Shown here: piece after piece, positions 14,691 through 22,149 of the stretch
Layout: each line of letters opens with the position of its first letter
Position numbering within the stretch: the first letter of the stretch is position 1
Source: an uncultured Eubacteriales bacterium
Lineage (GTDB): Bacteria; Bacillota; Clostridia; Oscillospirales; Oscillospiraceae
Assembly: GCA_900555735.1 (NCBI GenBank)
Contig: USMI01000012.1
Coordinates: forward strand, 1 to 26,088
Direction of reading: 5' to 3'
Length of the DNA stretch: 26,088 nucleotides
Made by a program: the position numbers and the translations under genes
The notes under the pieces: model-generated
The model's database searches: none
The model's input: the letters and a program-made list of their open reading frames with translations, nothing else
What the model was told of the DNA's origin: nothing

Positions 14691-16187
14691 TTATTCTCCC
14701 TCCTGCTGACCGCCGCCGGTGGCCAGATACATGATGTTATGTTCGTTCATATCGCTGCCGGATACCTCGCCGACGATACGGCCGTGGAACATGACAAGGC
14801 TCCTGTCGCACACGCGGATGATCTCCTGCGCCTCGGAGCTCAGCACGATCACGGCCACGCCCTCGCCCGCCAGACGGTGGATGATGGCGTAGATCTCCTC
14901 CTTGGCGCCTACGTCGACGCCCTGAGTGGGGTTATCCAGAATCAGCACCTTCGGGCCGGACATCAGCCATTTGGCCAGCACCACCTTCTGCTGGTTGCCG
15001 CCGGACAGGCTGCCGATCAGATCCATCCGGTCGCCCATCTTGATGCGCAGCGCTTCCTCCTGCTGACGGAACAGCTCCTCCTGCCGGGCAAAGTCGATAA
15101 ACGGTCCCTTGCGGATCTTGGGAAGATGGACGATGGAACCGTTATCCAGAATGGTCATGTCTTTGATGATGCCGTTTTCCTTACGGTTACGGGGCAGATA
15201 CGCCAGACCGGAGACCAACGCCTGATGGGTGTCCGTGTTGTGGACCTCCTTGCCGGACAGATACACCTTGCCGGTGTACTTCGTGCCCATAGCGCCGAAG
15301 ACCGTCTGGAACAGCTCGCTGCGGCCATCGCCCAGCAGACCGGTAACGCCCAGCACCTCGCCGGCATGGACTGTCAGGGAAACGTCGAAGAAATGATGAT
15401 CGTCGGACAAGGCTTCCAGCCGCAGCATTTCCTCGCCCTGCTGCTGCTCCCGGGTCAGGACCTCCATCCGGACCTCATGGCCCACCATGTGGGCGGCCAG
15501 CTGGCGGGTATCGGTATTGCTGACCAGATCGGCAGCCACCATATTGCCGTCACGCAGGACGGTAAAACGGTCGCAGATCTCCATGACCTCATTGAGCTTG
15601 TGGCTGATGAACACGATGCCAACGCCCTGCTCCTTCAGCGTCCGCATCATGGCAAAGACCCGCTGGATCTCGGGATCGGTCAGGGATGTGGTCGGCTCGT
15701 CCATAATGATGATGGAGGCATCCTGCATCATGGCGCGGGCGATCTCCACGATCTGCTTGTAGGAGGCGTCCAGATCACGCACCATGGCAGAGGGATCCAG
15801 CGACAGGTTCATCCGCTCGAACAGCTCCGCCGTCTGCCGCTTCATCTCATGGGCATCCAGAAACACACCCTTCCGCTTCAGATGGGTCAGGAACATGTTT
15901 TCGTAGATGGTCAGGTCATTGATCAGGTTCAGCTCCTGATGGATAAAGGCGATACCGGCGTCCAGCGAATCCACGGGGCTGGCGAAATGCACCGGCTTTC
16001 CGTCCAGCTCGATAACGCCCTTGTCGGCAGGCAGGACGCCGCCCAGAATGTTCATCAGCGTGGACTTGCCAGCGCCGTTTTCACCCAGCAGCGCACAGAT
16101 CTCACCGGTCTTTAGGGAAAAATCCACATCCTGAAGCACGTTGTTGGCGCCGAAGGATTTGCAGATCCCCTGCATGGTCAGGTTCAA
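14691..16187 (-). CDS. Sugar ABC transporter ATP-binding protein, two-domain (RbsA/MglA family)
   Basis: A 498-residue fused double ATPase. Domain 1 has a canonical Walker A, GENGAGKST (35-43), and Walker B IIIMDEP. Domain 2 has a degenerate Walker A region (GLLGDGRSEL) but a good signature LSGGNQQKV and Walker B VLILDNP, exactly the asymmetry known for RbsA-type proteins. The start appears to be TTG at 16185-16187, with GGAAG 7 bases upstream; an internal ATG (16175) would trim four residues. The gene lies 189 bases after the binding-protein gene, beyond a terminator and a hairpin, and so is probably expressed by read-through at lower level. Confidence 0.95.
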   Translation of the reverse strand: MNLTMQGICKSFGANNVLQDVDFSLKTGEICALLGENGAGKSTLMNILGGVLPADKGVIELDGKPVHFASPVDSLDAGIAFIHQELNLINDLTIYENMFLTHLKRKGVFLDAHEMKRQTAELFERMNLSLDPSAMVRDLDASYKQIVEIARAMMQDASIIIMDEPTTSLTDPEIQRVFAMMRTLKEQGVGIVFISHKLNEVMEICDRFTVLRDGNMVAADLVSNTDTRQLAAHMVGHEVRMEVLTREQQQGEEMLRLEALSDDHHFFDVSLTVHAGEVLGVTGLLGDGRSELFQTVFGAMGTKYTGKVYLSGKEVHNTDTHQALVSGLAYLPRNRKENGIIKDMTILDNGSIVHLPKIRKGPFIDFARQEELFRQQEEALRIKMGDRMDLIGSLSGGNQQKVVLAKWLMSGPKVLILDNPTQGVDVGAKEEIYAIIHRLAGEGVAVIVLSSEAQEIIRVCDRSLVMFHGRIVGEVSGSDMNEHNIMYLATGGGQQEGE

Positions 16188-16253
16188 GCGATCACTTCCA
16201 TTCCTATGGTATTATTGTCCCGCATGCTGCCGCAGCAGGACAGAGTGTTTTGC

Positions 16254-16281
16254 AAAAAAACACCGGAAAAGCCGTTTCCGG
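16254..16281 (-). terminator. Partial terminator between binding protein and ATPase genes
   Basis: A 7-bp GC/AT stem (16263-16269 with 16275-16281) plus a flanking wobble pair, followed on the minus strand by seven T's (complement of A16254-16260). It lies inside the transport operon, so it should act as a leaky terminator setting a high binding-protein to transporter ratio. A T-run (16285-16289) also follows on the plus strand. Confidence 0.7.
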
Positions 16282-16313
16282 CACTTTTTCGCCAAACACG
16301 GAAAAACGAGGAA

Positions 16314-16338
16314 GGGCTATGGCTATCAGCCATAGCCC
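16314..16338 (-). other. 3-prime stabilising hairpin after the binding-protein gene
   Basis: GGGCTATGGCT and its exact complement around a 3-base loop, 39 bases after the binding-protein stop. It lacks a T-run on the minus strand, so it is more likely a barrier against 3-prime exonucleases on the abundant binding-protein message. Confidence 0.6.
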
Positions 16339-16376
16339 TTCTTTTGAAAAGCAGATTGTCTCTTTGTGCTTACCGA

Positions 16377-17357
16377 TTAATACACGGTGTTGTTTTCATC
16401 CAGATAATCAGCAACGTTCTCAGCGGAAACGATGGTGGTGGGGATCACGACCACGGGCTCAATGCCGGTCTCGCCGTTCATCAGCTTGATAGCGGTCTCG
16501 ATAGCGTCCTCAACCATGTTGGGGCTGTACAGAGCGGAGGCGGGGCCATAAGTGGCATAAGCCTCGTCAGCGATCATCTTGAAGTAGGCCTGGCAGCCGC
16601 CGCCGCCGGTGATGGCCTTAACGTCAGTGCGGCCAGCCTCGACCAGAGTGTTCAGAGTACCGATGGAGGTCTCGTCGTCCATGGAGAAGATGGCATCGAT
16701 CTGGGGATTGGCCTCCAGAATGTCGGCCATGGCGGACTGAGCGTCAGCAGCAGCGAAGCTATTCAGCTGATACTCCTTGATGTTGGACTTGTCATAGCTG
16801 ATCTCGTCCAGATAGGCATAGAAGCCCTGCTTGCGCAGCTCGCAGACGCTGCCGGAAGAGGGAACGTCCAGCACAACGATGTGAGCAGCCTCGCCGGCCT
16901 TCTCAACGATGTACTTGGCGGACTGATAACCCATGTCGTAGTTATCGCCGGTGACCTTGTAGATGCCAGTGCAGTCCACGTCAACGTCGAAGTTCACAAC
17001 GGGGATACCGGAGTCGATGATCTCCTGCATGGCGGTCTCCATGCCGGACCACTGGGGCCAGGACACGATGACGGTGGCGCCCCAAGCGACCAGATCGTTC
17101 AGAGCGGAAGCCATCTCAGCAGCATCGGAAGAGGTGGTGATCTTGTACTCCAGGTTGTTGTCCTTGCAGTACTTCTCGGCATAGTAAGCAACGCCGGCAA
17201 CCCAGCCGTGGGTCACGTCAGGAGCAGCGATACCGACCTTAACGGTCTTCGCGGTGTCCTGATCGTTGGGCTGATCGTTGGTGGTGTCGCCACCGCCGCA
17301 GGCCACCAGAGACAGGGCCATGACCAGCGCAAGAATGAGAGCTAACACTTTTTTCAT
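16377..17357 (-). CDS. Sugar-binding lipoprotein of the ABC transporter
   Basis: A 326-residue periplasmic-binding-protein-like lipoprotein (Peripla_BP_4, PF13407). The N-terminus is a lipoprotein signal with positive MKK, a hydrophobic core and a lipobox LVAC, with C20 as the lipidated residue, then a G/D/N-rich linker. The mature part has the two-lobed ribose-binding-protein pattern (KVGIAAPDVTHGWVAGVAYY, ATVIVSWPQWSGME, DAIFSMDDETSIGTL). The cargo is unknown; ribose, galactose, inositol and glycoside binders all look alike at this level. ATG 17357 has GGAGGAAAA upstream, and a consensus promoter lies about 135 bases before the start. Confidence 0.93.
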   Translation of the reverse strand: MKKVLALILALVMALSLVACGGGDTTNDQPNDQDTAKTVKVGIAAPDVTHGWVAGVAYYAEKYCKDNNLEYKITTSSDAAEMASALNDLVAWGATVIVSWPQWSGMETAMQEIIDSGIPVVNFDVDVDCTGIYKVTGDNYDMGYQSAKYIVEKAGEAAHIVVLDVPSSGSVCELRKQGFYAYLDEISYDKSNIKEYQLNSFAAADAQSAMADILEANPQIDAIFSMDDETSIGTLNTLVEAGRTDVKAITGGGGCQAYFKMIADEAYATYGPASALYSPNMVEDAIETAIKLMNGETGIEPVVVIPTTIVSAENVADYLDENNTVY

Positions 17358-17491
17358 TCTAAATTTTCCTCCATATTATTTTTATTCCGCGGCCATAAGA
17401 CCGGAGAATACCACAAAGTTGACCGTCCACCCTAGGCGGCTATGCCGGAGCGATGCTCGACGGCATGTAACACATTTGTAATATTTCCTGC

Positions 17492-17520
17492 ATTATAGCA
17501 CGGCGGCTTGTCCCTGTCAA
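17492..17520 (-). promoter_or_regulatory. Consensus promoter of the sugar/cyclitol operon
   Basis: On the minus strand, TTGACA (17515-17520) and TATAAT (17492-17497) are 17 bases apart, a perfect vegetative promoter. The 5-prime leader would be about 130 bases and contains a bulged GC hairpin around 17443-17463, so expression is probably controlled by a repressor or in the leader. The rest of 17358-17640 holds no gene. Confidence 0.88.
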
Positions 17521-17534
17521 CGAGTTTCCCCCTT

Positions 17535-17554
17535 AACAATTTCTTCCCATTGTT
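17535..17554. promoter_or_regulatory. Candidate operator upstream of the sugar operon promoter
   Basis: AACAAT (17535-17540) and its complement ATTGTT (17549-17554) with 8 bases between, starting 15 bases upstream of the -35 element. The position suits an activator or upstream repressor site. No regulator gene lies in the window. Confidence 0.3.
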
Positions 17555-17640
17555 TTATTGGCAGGTTTTTCAAATAACGACGCTGATCGTCACCTGCGCT
17601 TGTAAAAATTGCTGTTTATTGACAAATGTTGCCCTTTAAA

Positions 17641-17678
17641 GCAGAGAAGGAGCAGCCATCCGGCTGCTCCTTCTCTGC
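17641..17678 (-). terminator. Terminator of the sporulation operon
   Basis: A perfect 17-bp stem (17641-17657 with 17662-17678, 4-base loop), three bases after the TAA stop of the SPOCS/LysM gene. Only TTTAAA follows on the minus strand, so it is a strong hairpin with a short U-tract. Confidence 0.75.
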
Positions 17679-17681
17679 ACA

Positions 17682-19187
17682 TTATCTGGTTTTGGGGATC
17701 AGCAGCATATGGCATCTGGCGACCTCGTCCTGCTCCAGATGATTGGCGCTGCGAATGGCATCCTCATCCGTGTGGTGCCGCTTGGCAACCTCCCACAGCG
17801 TCTCCCCCTCCCCAAGCCTGCACAGGATCAGGCTGGGTCGGGTGGATACGGCGTCGGCAGGCTCCGTCATTGTCACGGCGTTGATGCTGTTGATAACAGT
17901 CTCGCCGTTGTTGGCGATCATAAAGGTCACCGGAAGCGATACCTGACATGTGCCGCCGGTGAACTGAAGCACCGCACGGCAGCAGCAGGCGGATACAGGC
18001 CCTGTGACCTCCGGAACGGCGGCGCTGCATTCCACCGTCCGCTCGGTGCTGACCGGTGCGCCGGACTCATCCAGATACAACAGCCGCACATGCAGGGCGG
18101 CACGCAGTGTGACCTGCTCCTCATCGGGAAATACCTCGACCGGTGCGCAGTCAATGGCGGTAACGCTGATGAACGGCTCCCCGCCTTCAAATTCCAGTTG
18201 GATGCGGGCCTCCTGCTGAATCCTGCTGTCAGGCTTCGCCAGCGGAATGACAATATTCTGCCACTCCAGTGTCGTTTCAAAATGCGTGCTGTATAGGTCA
18301 TCAAGATAAGTAACGGTGCGATGCTGGTACGCCATCAGACAGATATCCACACGGGCGGTCAGGCCAAAGCCGCTGCCGCTGTCCGTCCGCAGGACACGGA
18401 CATCGCACTCGCCGATCTGCGGCGACAGCGTATATTCCGCGTTTTCCGGCAGCTCTGCCACATCCAGAATCTGCGAGAACGGCACTGCAGCGTCATACTG
18501 CCGGAGCGTATGATTCTCGTCCCGATAGAGTGCGTAAAGCTGCATCTCACCCTTAATCATCAGCTTGTTGCCCAGCCGCTGGGCGGACAGTATCACGGGG
18601 CACATGCGGTGCAGCAGCAGATCCTCCGGCGCACAGTCGGCATCCAGCATCATATCATCTATAAAGGAAAATCCCTTTTCAGATATTGCGGTCAGCAGAT
18701 CAAGCTCCAGCTGCCGGCAGCGCTTTCGGATCGTCGGTTCCTCCTGTACGTCGCAGGCAATACGCCGCTTGACGGCACGATAGCCGGTCACAGTGATCTC
18801 CGGCATGACCTTGATGTATAGCTTTCGTGACGTGACGGCGCGGGCCTCCGCCAGCAGCACGCGCCCCTCAACACAGATGGTGCCGCAGGCGGACAGCGAG
18901 CGGTCATCCAATGCGCAGGAAAACGGAACGGAGACTGTCAGGCTCCGCAAACCGGTTGCCTCCTCGGAGGTGTAAAGCACTGTTACTTTCACGCTGCCGG
19001 ATACCGTGCAGTGCTCGCCGGTCAGCTGCCGCTCCCGGATGATAAGGCGTCCTGCGGTATCCACAATGCGGGCCATGTCGGGACAGTACTCCGGGATGGC
19101 GGTCTCCAGCGATTCCTCATGGGTAGATACGACCTTCGGCGACGGTTCGCAGCAGAGAATATCTTCAAATTGCAAGCCCAATTCCAT
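17682..19187 (-). CDS. SPOCS and LysM domain sporulation protein (SipL-like)
   Basis: A 501-residue protein with SPOCS (DUF3794) beta-rich repeats across about residues 30-400 (for example PEYCPDMARIVDTAGRL near 36-52 and YCPD-type variants later) and a C-terminal LysM domain at about 450-498 (EGETLWEVAKRHHTDEDAIRSAN in outline). This architecture matches clostridial SipL, which binds SpoIVA through its LysM domain and is needed for spore coat assembly around the forespore. The gene follows a SpoVM micro-gene, whose product anchors SpoIVA, which supports the role. ATG 19187 follows a GAGAGGG site. Other SPOCS/LysM proteins exist, so SipL identity is likely but not proven. Confidence 0.85.
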   Translation of the reverse strand: MELGLQFEDILCCEPSPKVVSTHEESLETAIPEYCPDMARIVDTAGRLIIRERQLTGEHCTVSGSVKVTVLYTSEEATGLRSLTVSVPFSCALDDRSLSACGTICVEGRVLLAEARAVTSRKLYIKVMPEITVTGYRAVKRRIACDVQEEPTIRKRCRQLELDLLTAISEKGFSFIDDMMLDADCAPEDLLLHRMCPVILSAQRLGNKLMIKGEMQLYALYRDENHTLRQYDAAVPFSQILDVAELPENAEYTLSPQIGECDVRVLRTDSGSGFGLTARVDICLMAYQHRTVTYLDDLYSTHFETTLEWQNIVIPLAKPDSRIQQEARIQLEFEGGEPFISVTAIDCAPVEVFPDEEQVTLRAALHVRLLYLDESGAPVSTERTVECSAAVPEVTGPVSACCCRAVLQFTGGTCQVSLPVTFMIANNGETVINSINAVTMTEPADAVSTRPSLILCRLGEGETLWEVAKRHHTDEDAIRSANHLEQDEVARCHMLLIPKTR

Positions 19188-19243
19188 ATGTTCAGCCCTC
19201 TCAATCGGTATTGTTAGTCCACTGTATGAGGGCGCTCCTCCGT

Positions 19244-19318
19244 TTATTCCTTGATACCGAAAATACTGCGCAGCAGGCCGCGAAGCATTTTGGGCGCCTT
19301 CCAGACCACGATCTTCAT
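19244..19318 (-). CDS. spoVM: Stage V sporulation protein M, 24 residues
   Basis: ATG at 19318 and TAA at 19244-19246 give a 24-residue peptide starting MKIVVWKAPKMLRGLLRSIF and ending GIKE. It matches Bacillus subtilis SpoVM (26 residues, MKFYTIKLPKFLGG...) in the MK start, the K-x-PK-x-L/M-x-G motif, the central proline at position 9, and the amphipathic basic C-terminal helix. SpoVM is made in the mother cell, recognises the convex forespore membrane and recruits the coat ATPase SpoIVA. A perfect AAGGAGGT site lies 6-7 bases upstream, overlapping the stop of the membrane-protein gene before it; the SPOCS/LysM gene follows 56 bases on. Easily missed because it is so short. Confidence 0.88.
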   Translation of the reverse strand: MKIVVWKAPKMLRGLLRSIFGIKE

Positions 19319-19322
19319 GTTG

Positions 19323-19475
19323 CTACCTCCTTTTTAAACAGGCGATCCCACAGGCGATCAGCAGGAAGGCCACCAGAAACATCAGGCAGCCCACCGGGAA
19401 CACGGCGGCGATAAAAATACCCAGCCCCAAGGCCAGCGCACAGATCCCAAGGCAATGCTCTCCGTTCCCTCTCAT
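19323..19475 (-). CDS. 50-residue hydrophobic membrane protein of the spoVM operon
   Basis: ATG 19475 to TAG 19323-19325, 50 residues. After a short polar start (MRGNGEHC) come two hydrophobic stretches (ICALALGLGIFIAAVFP and CLMFLVAFLLIACGIACL), suggesting a membrane hairpin, and a basic tail (KRR). AGGAGGG precedes the ATG by 6 bases. Its stop codon is embedded in the spoVM ribosome site (AGGAGGTAG), so the two genes are coupled. I do not recognise the family. The position implies mother-cell sporulation expression and perhaps a role at the forespore membrane. Confidence 0.7.
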   Translation of the reverse strand: MRGNGEHCLGICALALGLGIFIAAVFPVGCLMFLVAFLLIACGIACLKRR

Positions 19476-19539
19476 GTGGTTCCCTCCTCCCTGCTAGGCT
19501 TCTGTTTCATCCTATGTCGCCGCAGCCCTTGCGGTGACG

Positions 19540-19572
19540 AAAAAAGAAAGCCTTCCCGCTTGGGAAGGCTTT
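19540..19572 (-). terminator. Terminator of the ene-reductase gene
   Basis: An 11-bp stem (19547-19557 with 19562-19572, loop GCTT) followed on the minus strand by C and six T's (complement of A19540-19545), 20 bases after the ene-reductase stop. Confidence 0.9.
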
Positions 19573-19591
19573 CCGATATCGCGGAAATATA

Positions 19592-21868
19592 TTAGATGCG
19601 GATGGCCAGATTGTAGGCAGCCTTGGTGCACTGCCACATGTTGCCGGGCTTCTCGGTGTTGTAGCTGTCGCCGATGTTGTGGATCTCGGGCGCTACCATC
19701 TCCGCCTGTGCGGACAGGAAGGGACGGTCATCACCCTTGGCGCCGATGGCCATGACCACCAGATCAGCGTCATACTGCTCGATATACTCCTCGTTGGTCA
19801 TCTTGGGAGCCAACGGGTTTTCGATGTTCTTGGGAATGATGGGGGACCAAGTGCAGTAGGGATCGGGCACAGCCTTGGAGCGGTTGTGAGCCACCACCAC
19901 ATGGCCATCCTCGATACGCAGCACGCGGGCGCAGTTCACCAGCTCGCCGCCGTCGGCCTCGAAGTAATGGATCAGATGGCCGCGGTTGGCGGTGCAGGCG
20001 CCTTCCTCGAAGTGCTCCAGCATCTCAAGGCAGGTGACCTTCCGCAGCTTCTCAGTAGCCAGCCAGAAGGAGGTTTCCAGACCCACGGCGCCGCCGCCGA
20101 TGACGATAATCTTCTTATCGGTATCCGCCAGCTCCTCGGGGTGGGTCAGCAGGTGAATGGCGTCGATATGACGGACGGTGTCCAGACCAGGAATGGGAGG
20201 TACGCCCTCACGGCTGCCGTTGGCGAACACCACAGCGTCGTAATTGCCCTTCTTCAGCAGCGCGTTGTCCACGGGGGTATTCAGGTGAACGGTAACGCCC
20301 TCGGTCTTGCCCACCTGCGCCACCAGCCAATCCATGTAGTTCTTCAGCTCATACTTGCTGAGGGGAGCGCCTGCGGCGTGCATCTTGCCGCCCATCTTGT
20401 CGGACTTCTCAAAGACCTCCACCGTGTGGCCGCGCTGTGCGGCGGTGATGGCGAAGTTCAGACCGGCGCAGCCTGCGCCCACCACGGCGATCTTCTTGAC
20501 CTTCTCGGCCTTGGCGGGAACGGCGGGCAGCACATCCTCGAAGCCGGTGCGGGGGTTAACGGCGCACTGGGGATGGCCGCCTTCTACGAACTCGTTGACG
20601 CAGGCCTCCTGACAGCCGATGCAGGGGCGGATCTCCTCCACCTTACCGGCGTAGGCCTTGTTGCACCAGTCGGGATCGGCCAGCACGGGACGACCCAGCA
20701 TAATCATATCAGCCTTGCCGTCACGCAGCGCCTTCTCGGCGATGTCGGGATAGCCCAGCTTGCCGACGGCCACGATAGGCACTTCCACGCCCACGTTGGA
20801 CTTGATGCCGCGGGCGGCGAAATACTCCTTGGCCACCTTGCTGACATCCAGGAAGCAGCCGGCGGGCATACCTGCGGGAGGATGCGGCAGCCACCAGTTA
20901 TCATAGCAGCCCAGATCCACGTCGAACATATCGACACCGGCCTTCACCAGATTCTCCATGTAGTTCAGGGTATCGGCGATGGAGCGGCCGTTCTTGAAGC
21001 GCTTCAGGGTCTTGACGGTGTTCATGCGCTCACCGTAGGTCTCCTCCAGCGCCAGACTCAGGTCGATACGATACATAATGGGATAATAGGGGCCGACGCG
21101 CTTGCGGATGGTCTTGATCAGCTCAATGCCGAAGCGCTGCCAATCGGCGTACTTGCCGATCTTGCGGCGGTTGAAAGCGGGGCTGGTCAGCTGATCCAGC
21201 AGATAGCCCTCGTGGCCATGCAGATACACGCCGTCCAGACCCATGGTCTTGGCGTCGATGGAGGCCTGACCGGCGTTCTTGATGATGCGGTCGCACTCGA
21301 TATCCGTCAGGGGACGGCAGGGCACGTCAGGCAGATAGAAGTTGGGGTTCACGGAGGCGGACACGGGGAACTGGAACTTGGTCAGCAGGCACTGGGGATT
21401 ACCCACGCGGCCCAGACCGGGGGTCAGCTGGATGAAGATGCGGCTGCCGCGGGCGTGGACGCCCTGCGCCAGATCGCGCCAGCCCATGAAGTTAGTACGG
21501 GTGCCGTCGATACGGGGGAAGTAGGAATAGTTGCCCTTTTCGGTAACGGAGGCGTCGATGTGGTGGCTGATGGGGATCAGGCCGGTGGTCAGCAGGCCGA
21601 TGCCGCCCTCAGCGCGGGCAAAGAAGTACTGCAGCATCTTGTCGTTGGGACGGCCGCTCTCCTCGGCCATCTGACAGTTGCCCATGGGCGCCATGACGAG
21701 GCGGTTCTTCACCGTCAGCTTATTGATCTGAATGGGGGAAAACAGGGAGGTATACGGATAATACTCCTTGGTCATCCGCGACGTACCGCCCTCGCGATTC
21801 TCACAGTCGGTACGAACCCAGTTTCCGTAGCTGTTGACCAGCTGCTGAACTAATGCGTCTTTCTTCAA
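19592..21868 (-). CDS. 2-enoate reductase/Old Yellow Enzyme family FMN-FeS-FAD oxidoreductase
   Basis: A 758-residue multi-cofactor ene-reductase. From the N-terminus: an FMN-binding TIM barrel (about 40-400) with HEGYLLDQ (219-226; Tyr222 the likely proton donor); a 4Fe-4S site C416-x2-C419-x3-C423-x11-C435; then FAD- and NAD(P)H-binding domains with VGAGCAG near 463-469 and a second IGGGAVGLE motif. The same architecture is found in 2-enoate reductase, 2,4-dienoyl-CoA reductase and the bile-acid enzymes BaiCD and BaiH, so an activated C=C bond is the probable target. It is about 80-90 residues longer than typical members. The start is TTG 21868 with GAGGG 7 bases upstream; an internal ATG (21775) lacks a good site. 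Divergent to the dehydratase cluster. Confidence 0.9.
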   Translation of the reverse strand: MKKDALVQQLVNSYGNWVRTDCENREGGTSRMTKEYYPYTSLFSPIQINKLTVKNRLVMAPMGNCQMAEESGRPNDKMLQYFFARAEGGIGLLTTGLIPISHHIDASVTEKGNYSYFPRIDGTRTNFMGWRDLAQGVHARGSRIFIQLTPGLGRVGNPQCLLTKFQFPVSASVNPNFYLPDVPCRPLTDIECDRIIKNAGQASIDAKTMGLDGVYLHGHEGYLLDQLTSPAFNRRKIGKYADWQRFGIELIKTIRKRVGPYYPIMYRIDLSLALEETYGERMNTVKTLKRFKNGRSIADTLNYMENLVKAGVDMFDVDLGCYDNWWLPHPPAGMPAGCFLDVSKVAKEYFAARGIKSNVGVEVPIVAVGKLGYPDIAEKALRDGKADMIMLGRPVLADPDWCNKAYAGKVEEIRPCIGCQEACVNEFVEGGHPQCAVNPRTGFEDVLPAVPAKAEKVKKIAVVGAGCAGLNFAITAAQRGHTVEVFEKSDKMGGKMHAAGAPLSKYELKNYMDWLVAQVGKTEGVTVHLNTPVDNALLKKGNYDAVVFANGSREGVPPIPGLDTVRHIDAIHLLTHPEELADTDKKIIVIGGGAVGLETSFWLATEKLRKVTCLEMLEHFEEGACTANRGHLIHYFEADGGELVNCARVLRIEDGHVVVAHNRSKAVPDPYCTWSPIIPKNIENPLAPKMTNEEYIEQYDADLVVMAIGAKGDDRPFLSAQAEMVAPEIHNIGDSYNTEKPGNMWQCTKAAYNLAIRI

Positions 21869-21895
21869 TGATATTCCCTCACTTTCCTGTTATCA

Positions 21896-21925
21896 CCTGC
21901 CGGCGGCAGGCGTTTGTTCACAAAC
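21896..21925. promoter_or_regulatory. Palindromes at the ene-reductase transcription start
   Basis: Two adjacent inverted repeats, CCTGCC-GGC-GGCAGG (21896-21910) and GTTTG-TTCA-CAAAC (21912-21925), lie at and just after the predicted start of the minus-strand ene-reductase transcript. They are well placed to be operator sites; no regulator gene is present in the window. Confidence 0.35.
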
Positions 21926-21927
21926 CC

Positions 21928-21956
21928 AGCATATCACATTATCTTTTCAGAATCAA
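21928..21956 (-). promoter_or_regulatory. Candidate promoter of the ene-reductase gene
   Basis: On the minus strand, TTGATT (21951-21956) and TATGCT (21928-21933), 17 bases apart. Its -35 lies back-to-back with that of the plus-strand promoter at 21988, with an A/T-rich stretch between. Confidence 0.4.
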
Positions 21957-21987
21957 CAAAAAAAGTGCAAAAAATCAAATTATTTCA

Positions 21988-22016
21988 TTGCAACTTGCCC
22001 TGTTTCGTGGTAAAAT
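21988..22016 (+). promoter_or_regulatory. Candidate promoter of the dehydratase cluster
   Basis: TTGCAA (21988-21993) and TAAAAT (22011-22016) with a 17-base spacer, giving a leader of about 125 bases. The leader holds an inverted repeat, GGTACG (22100-22105) and CGTACC (22117-22122) with 11 bases between, plus a further GGTAC copy at 22090-22094. Confidence 0.5.
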
Positions 22017-22149
22017 GATATTGGAAAAACGGCAATAATGCACAAAAATATTTCGTTTTGTACAGTAACGTTCATTTTCCCTTCCGCGTGGTACAGCGCG
22101 GTACGGACTCATTTATCGTACCCTATACGGAAAGGACGTGTGACCCCCG

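Noticed and set aside
19679..21853. Plus-strand open frame of 724 codons opposite the ene-reductase
   Set aside because: Same cause: GC-rich antisense frame with a His/Gln/Val/Gly-rich product and no recognisable domain; the opposite strand has complete cofactor motifs.
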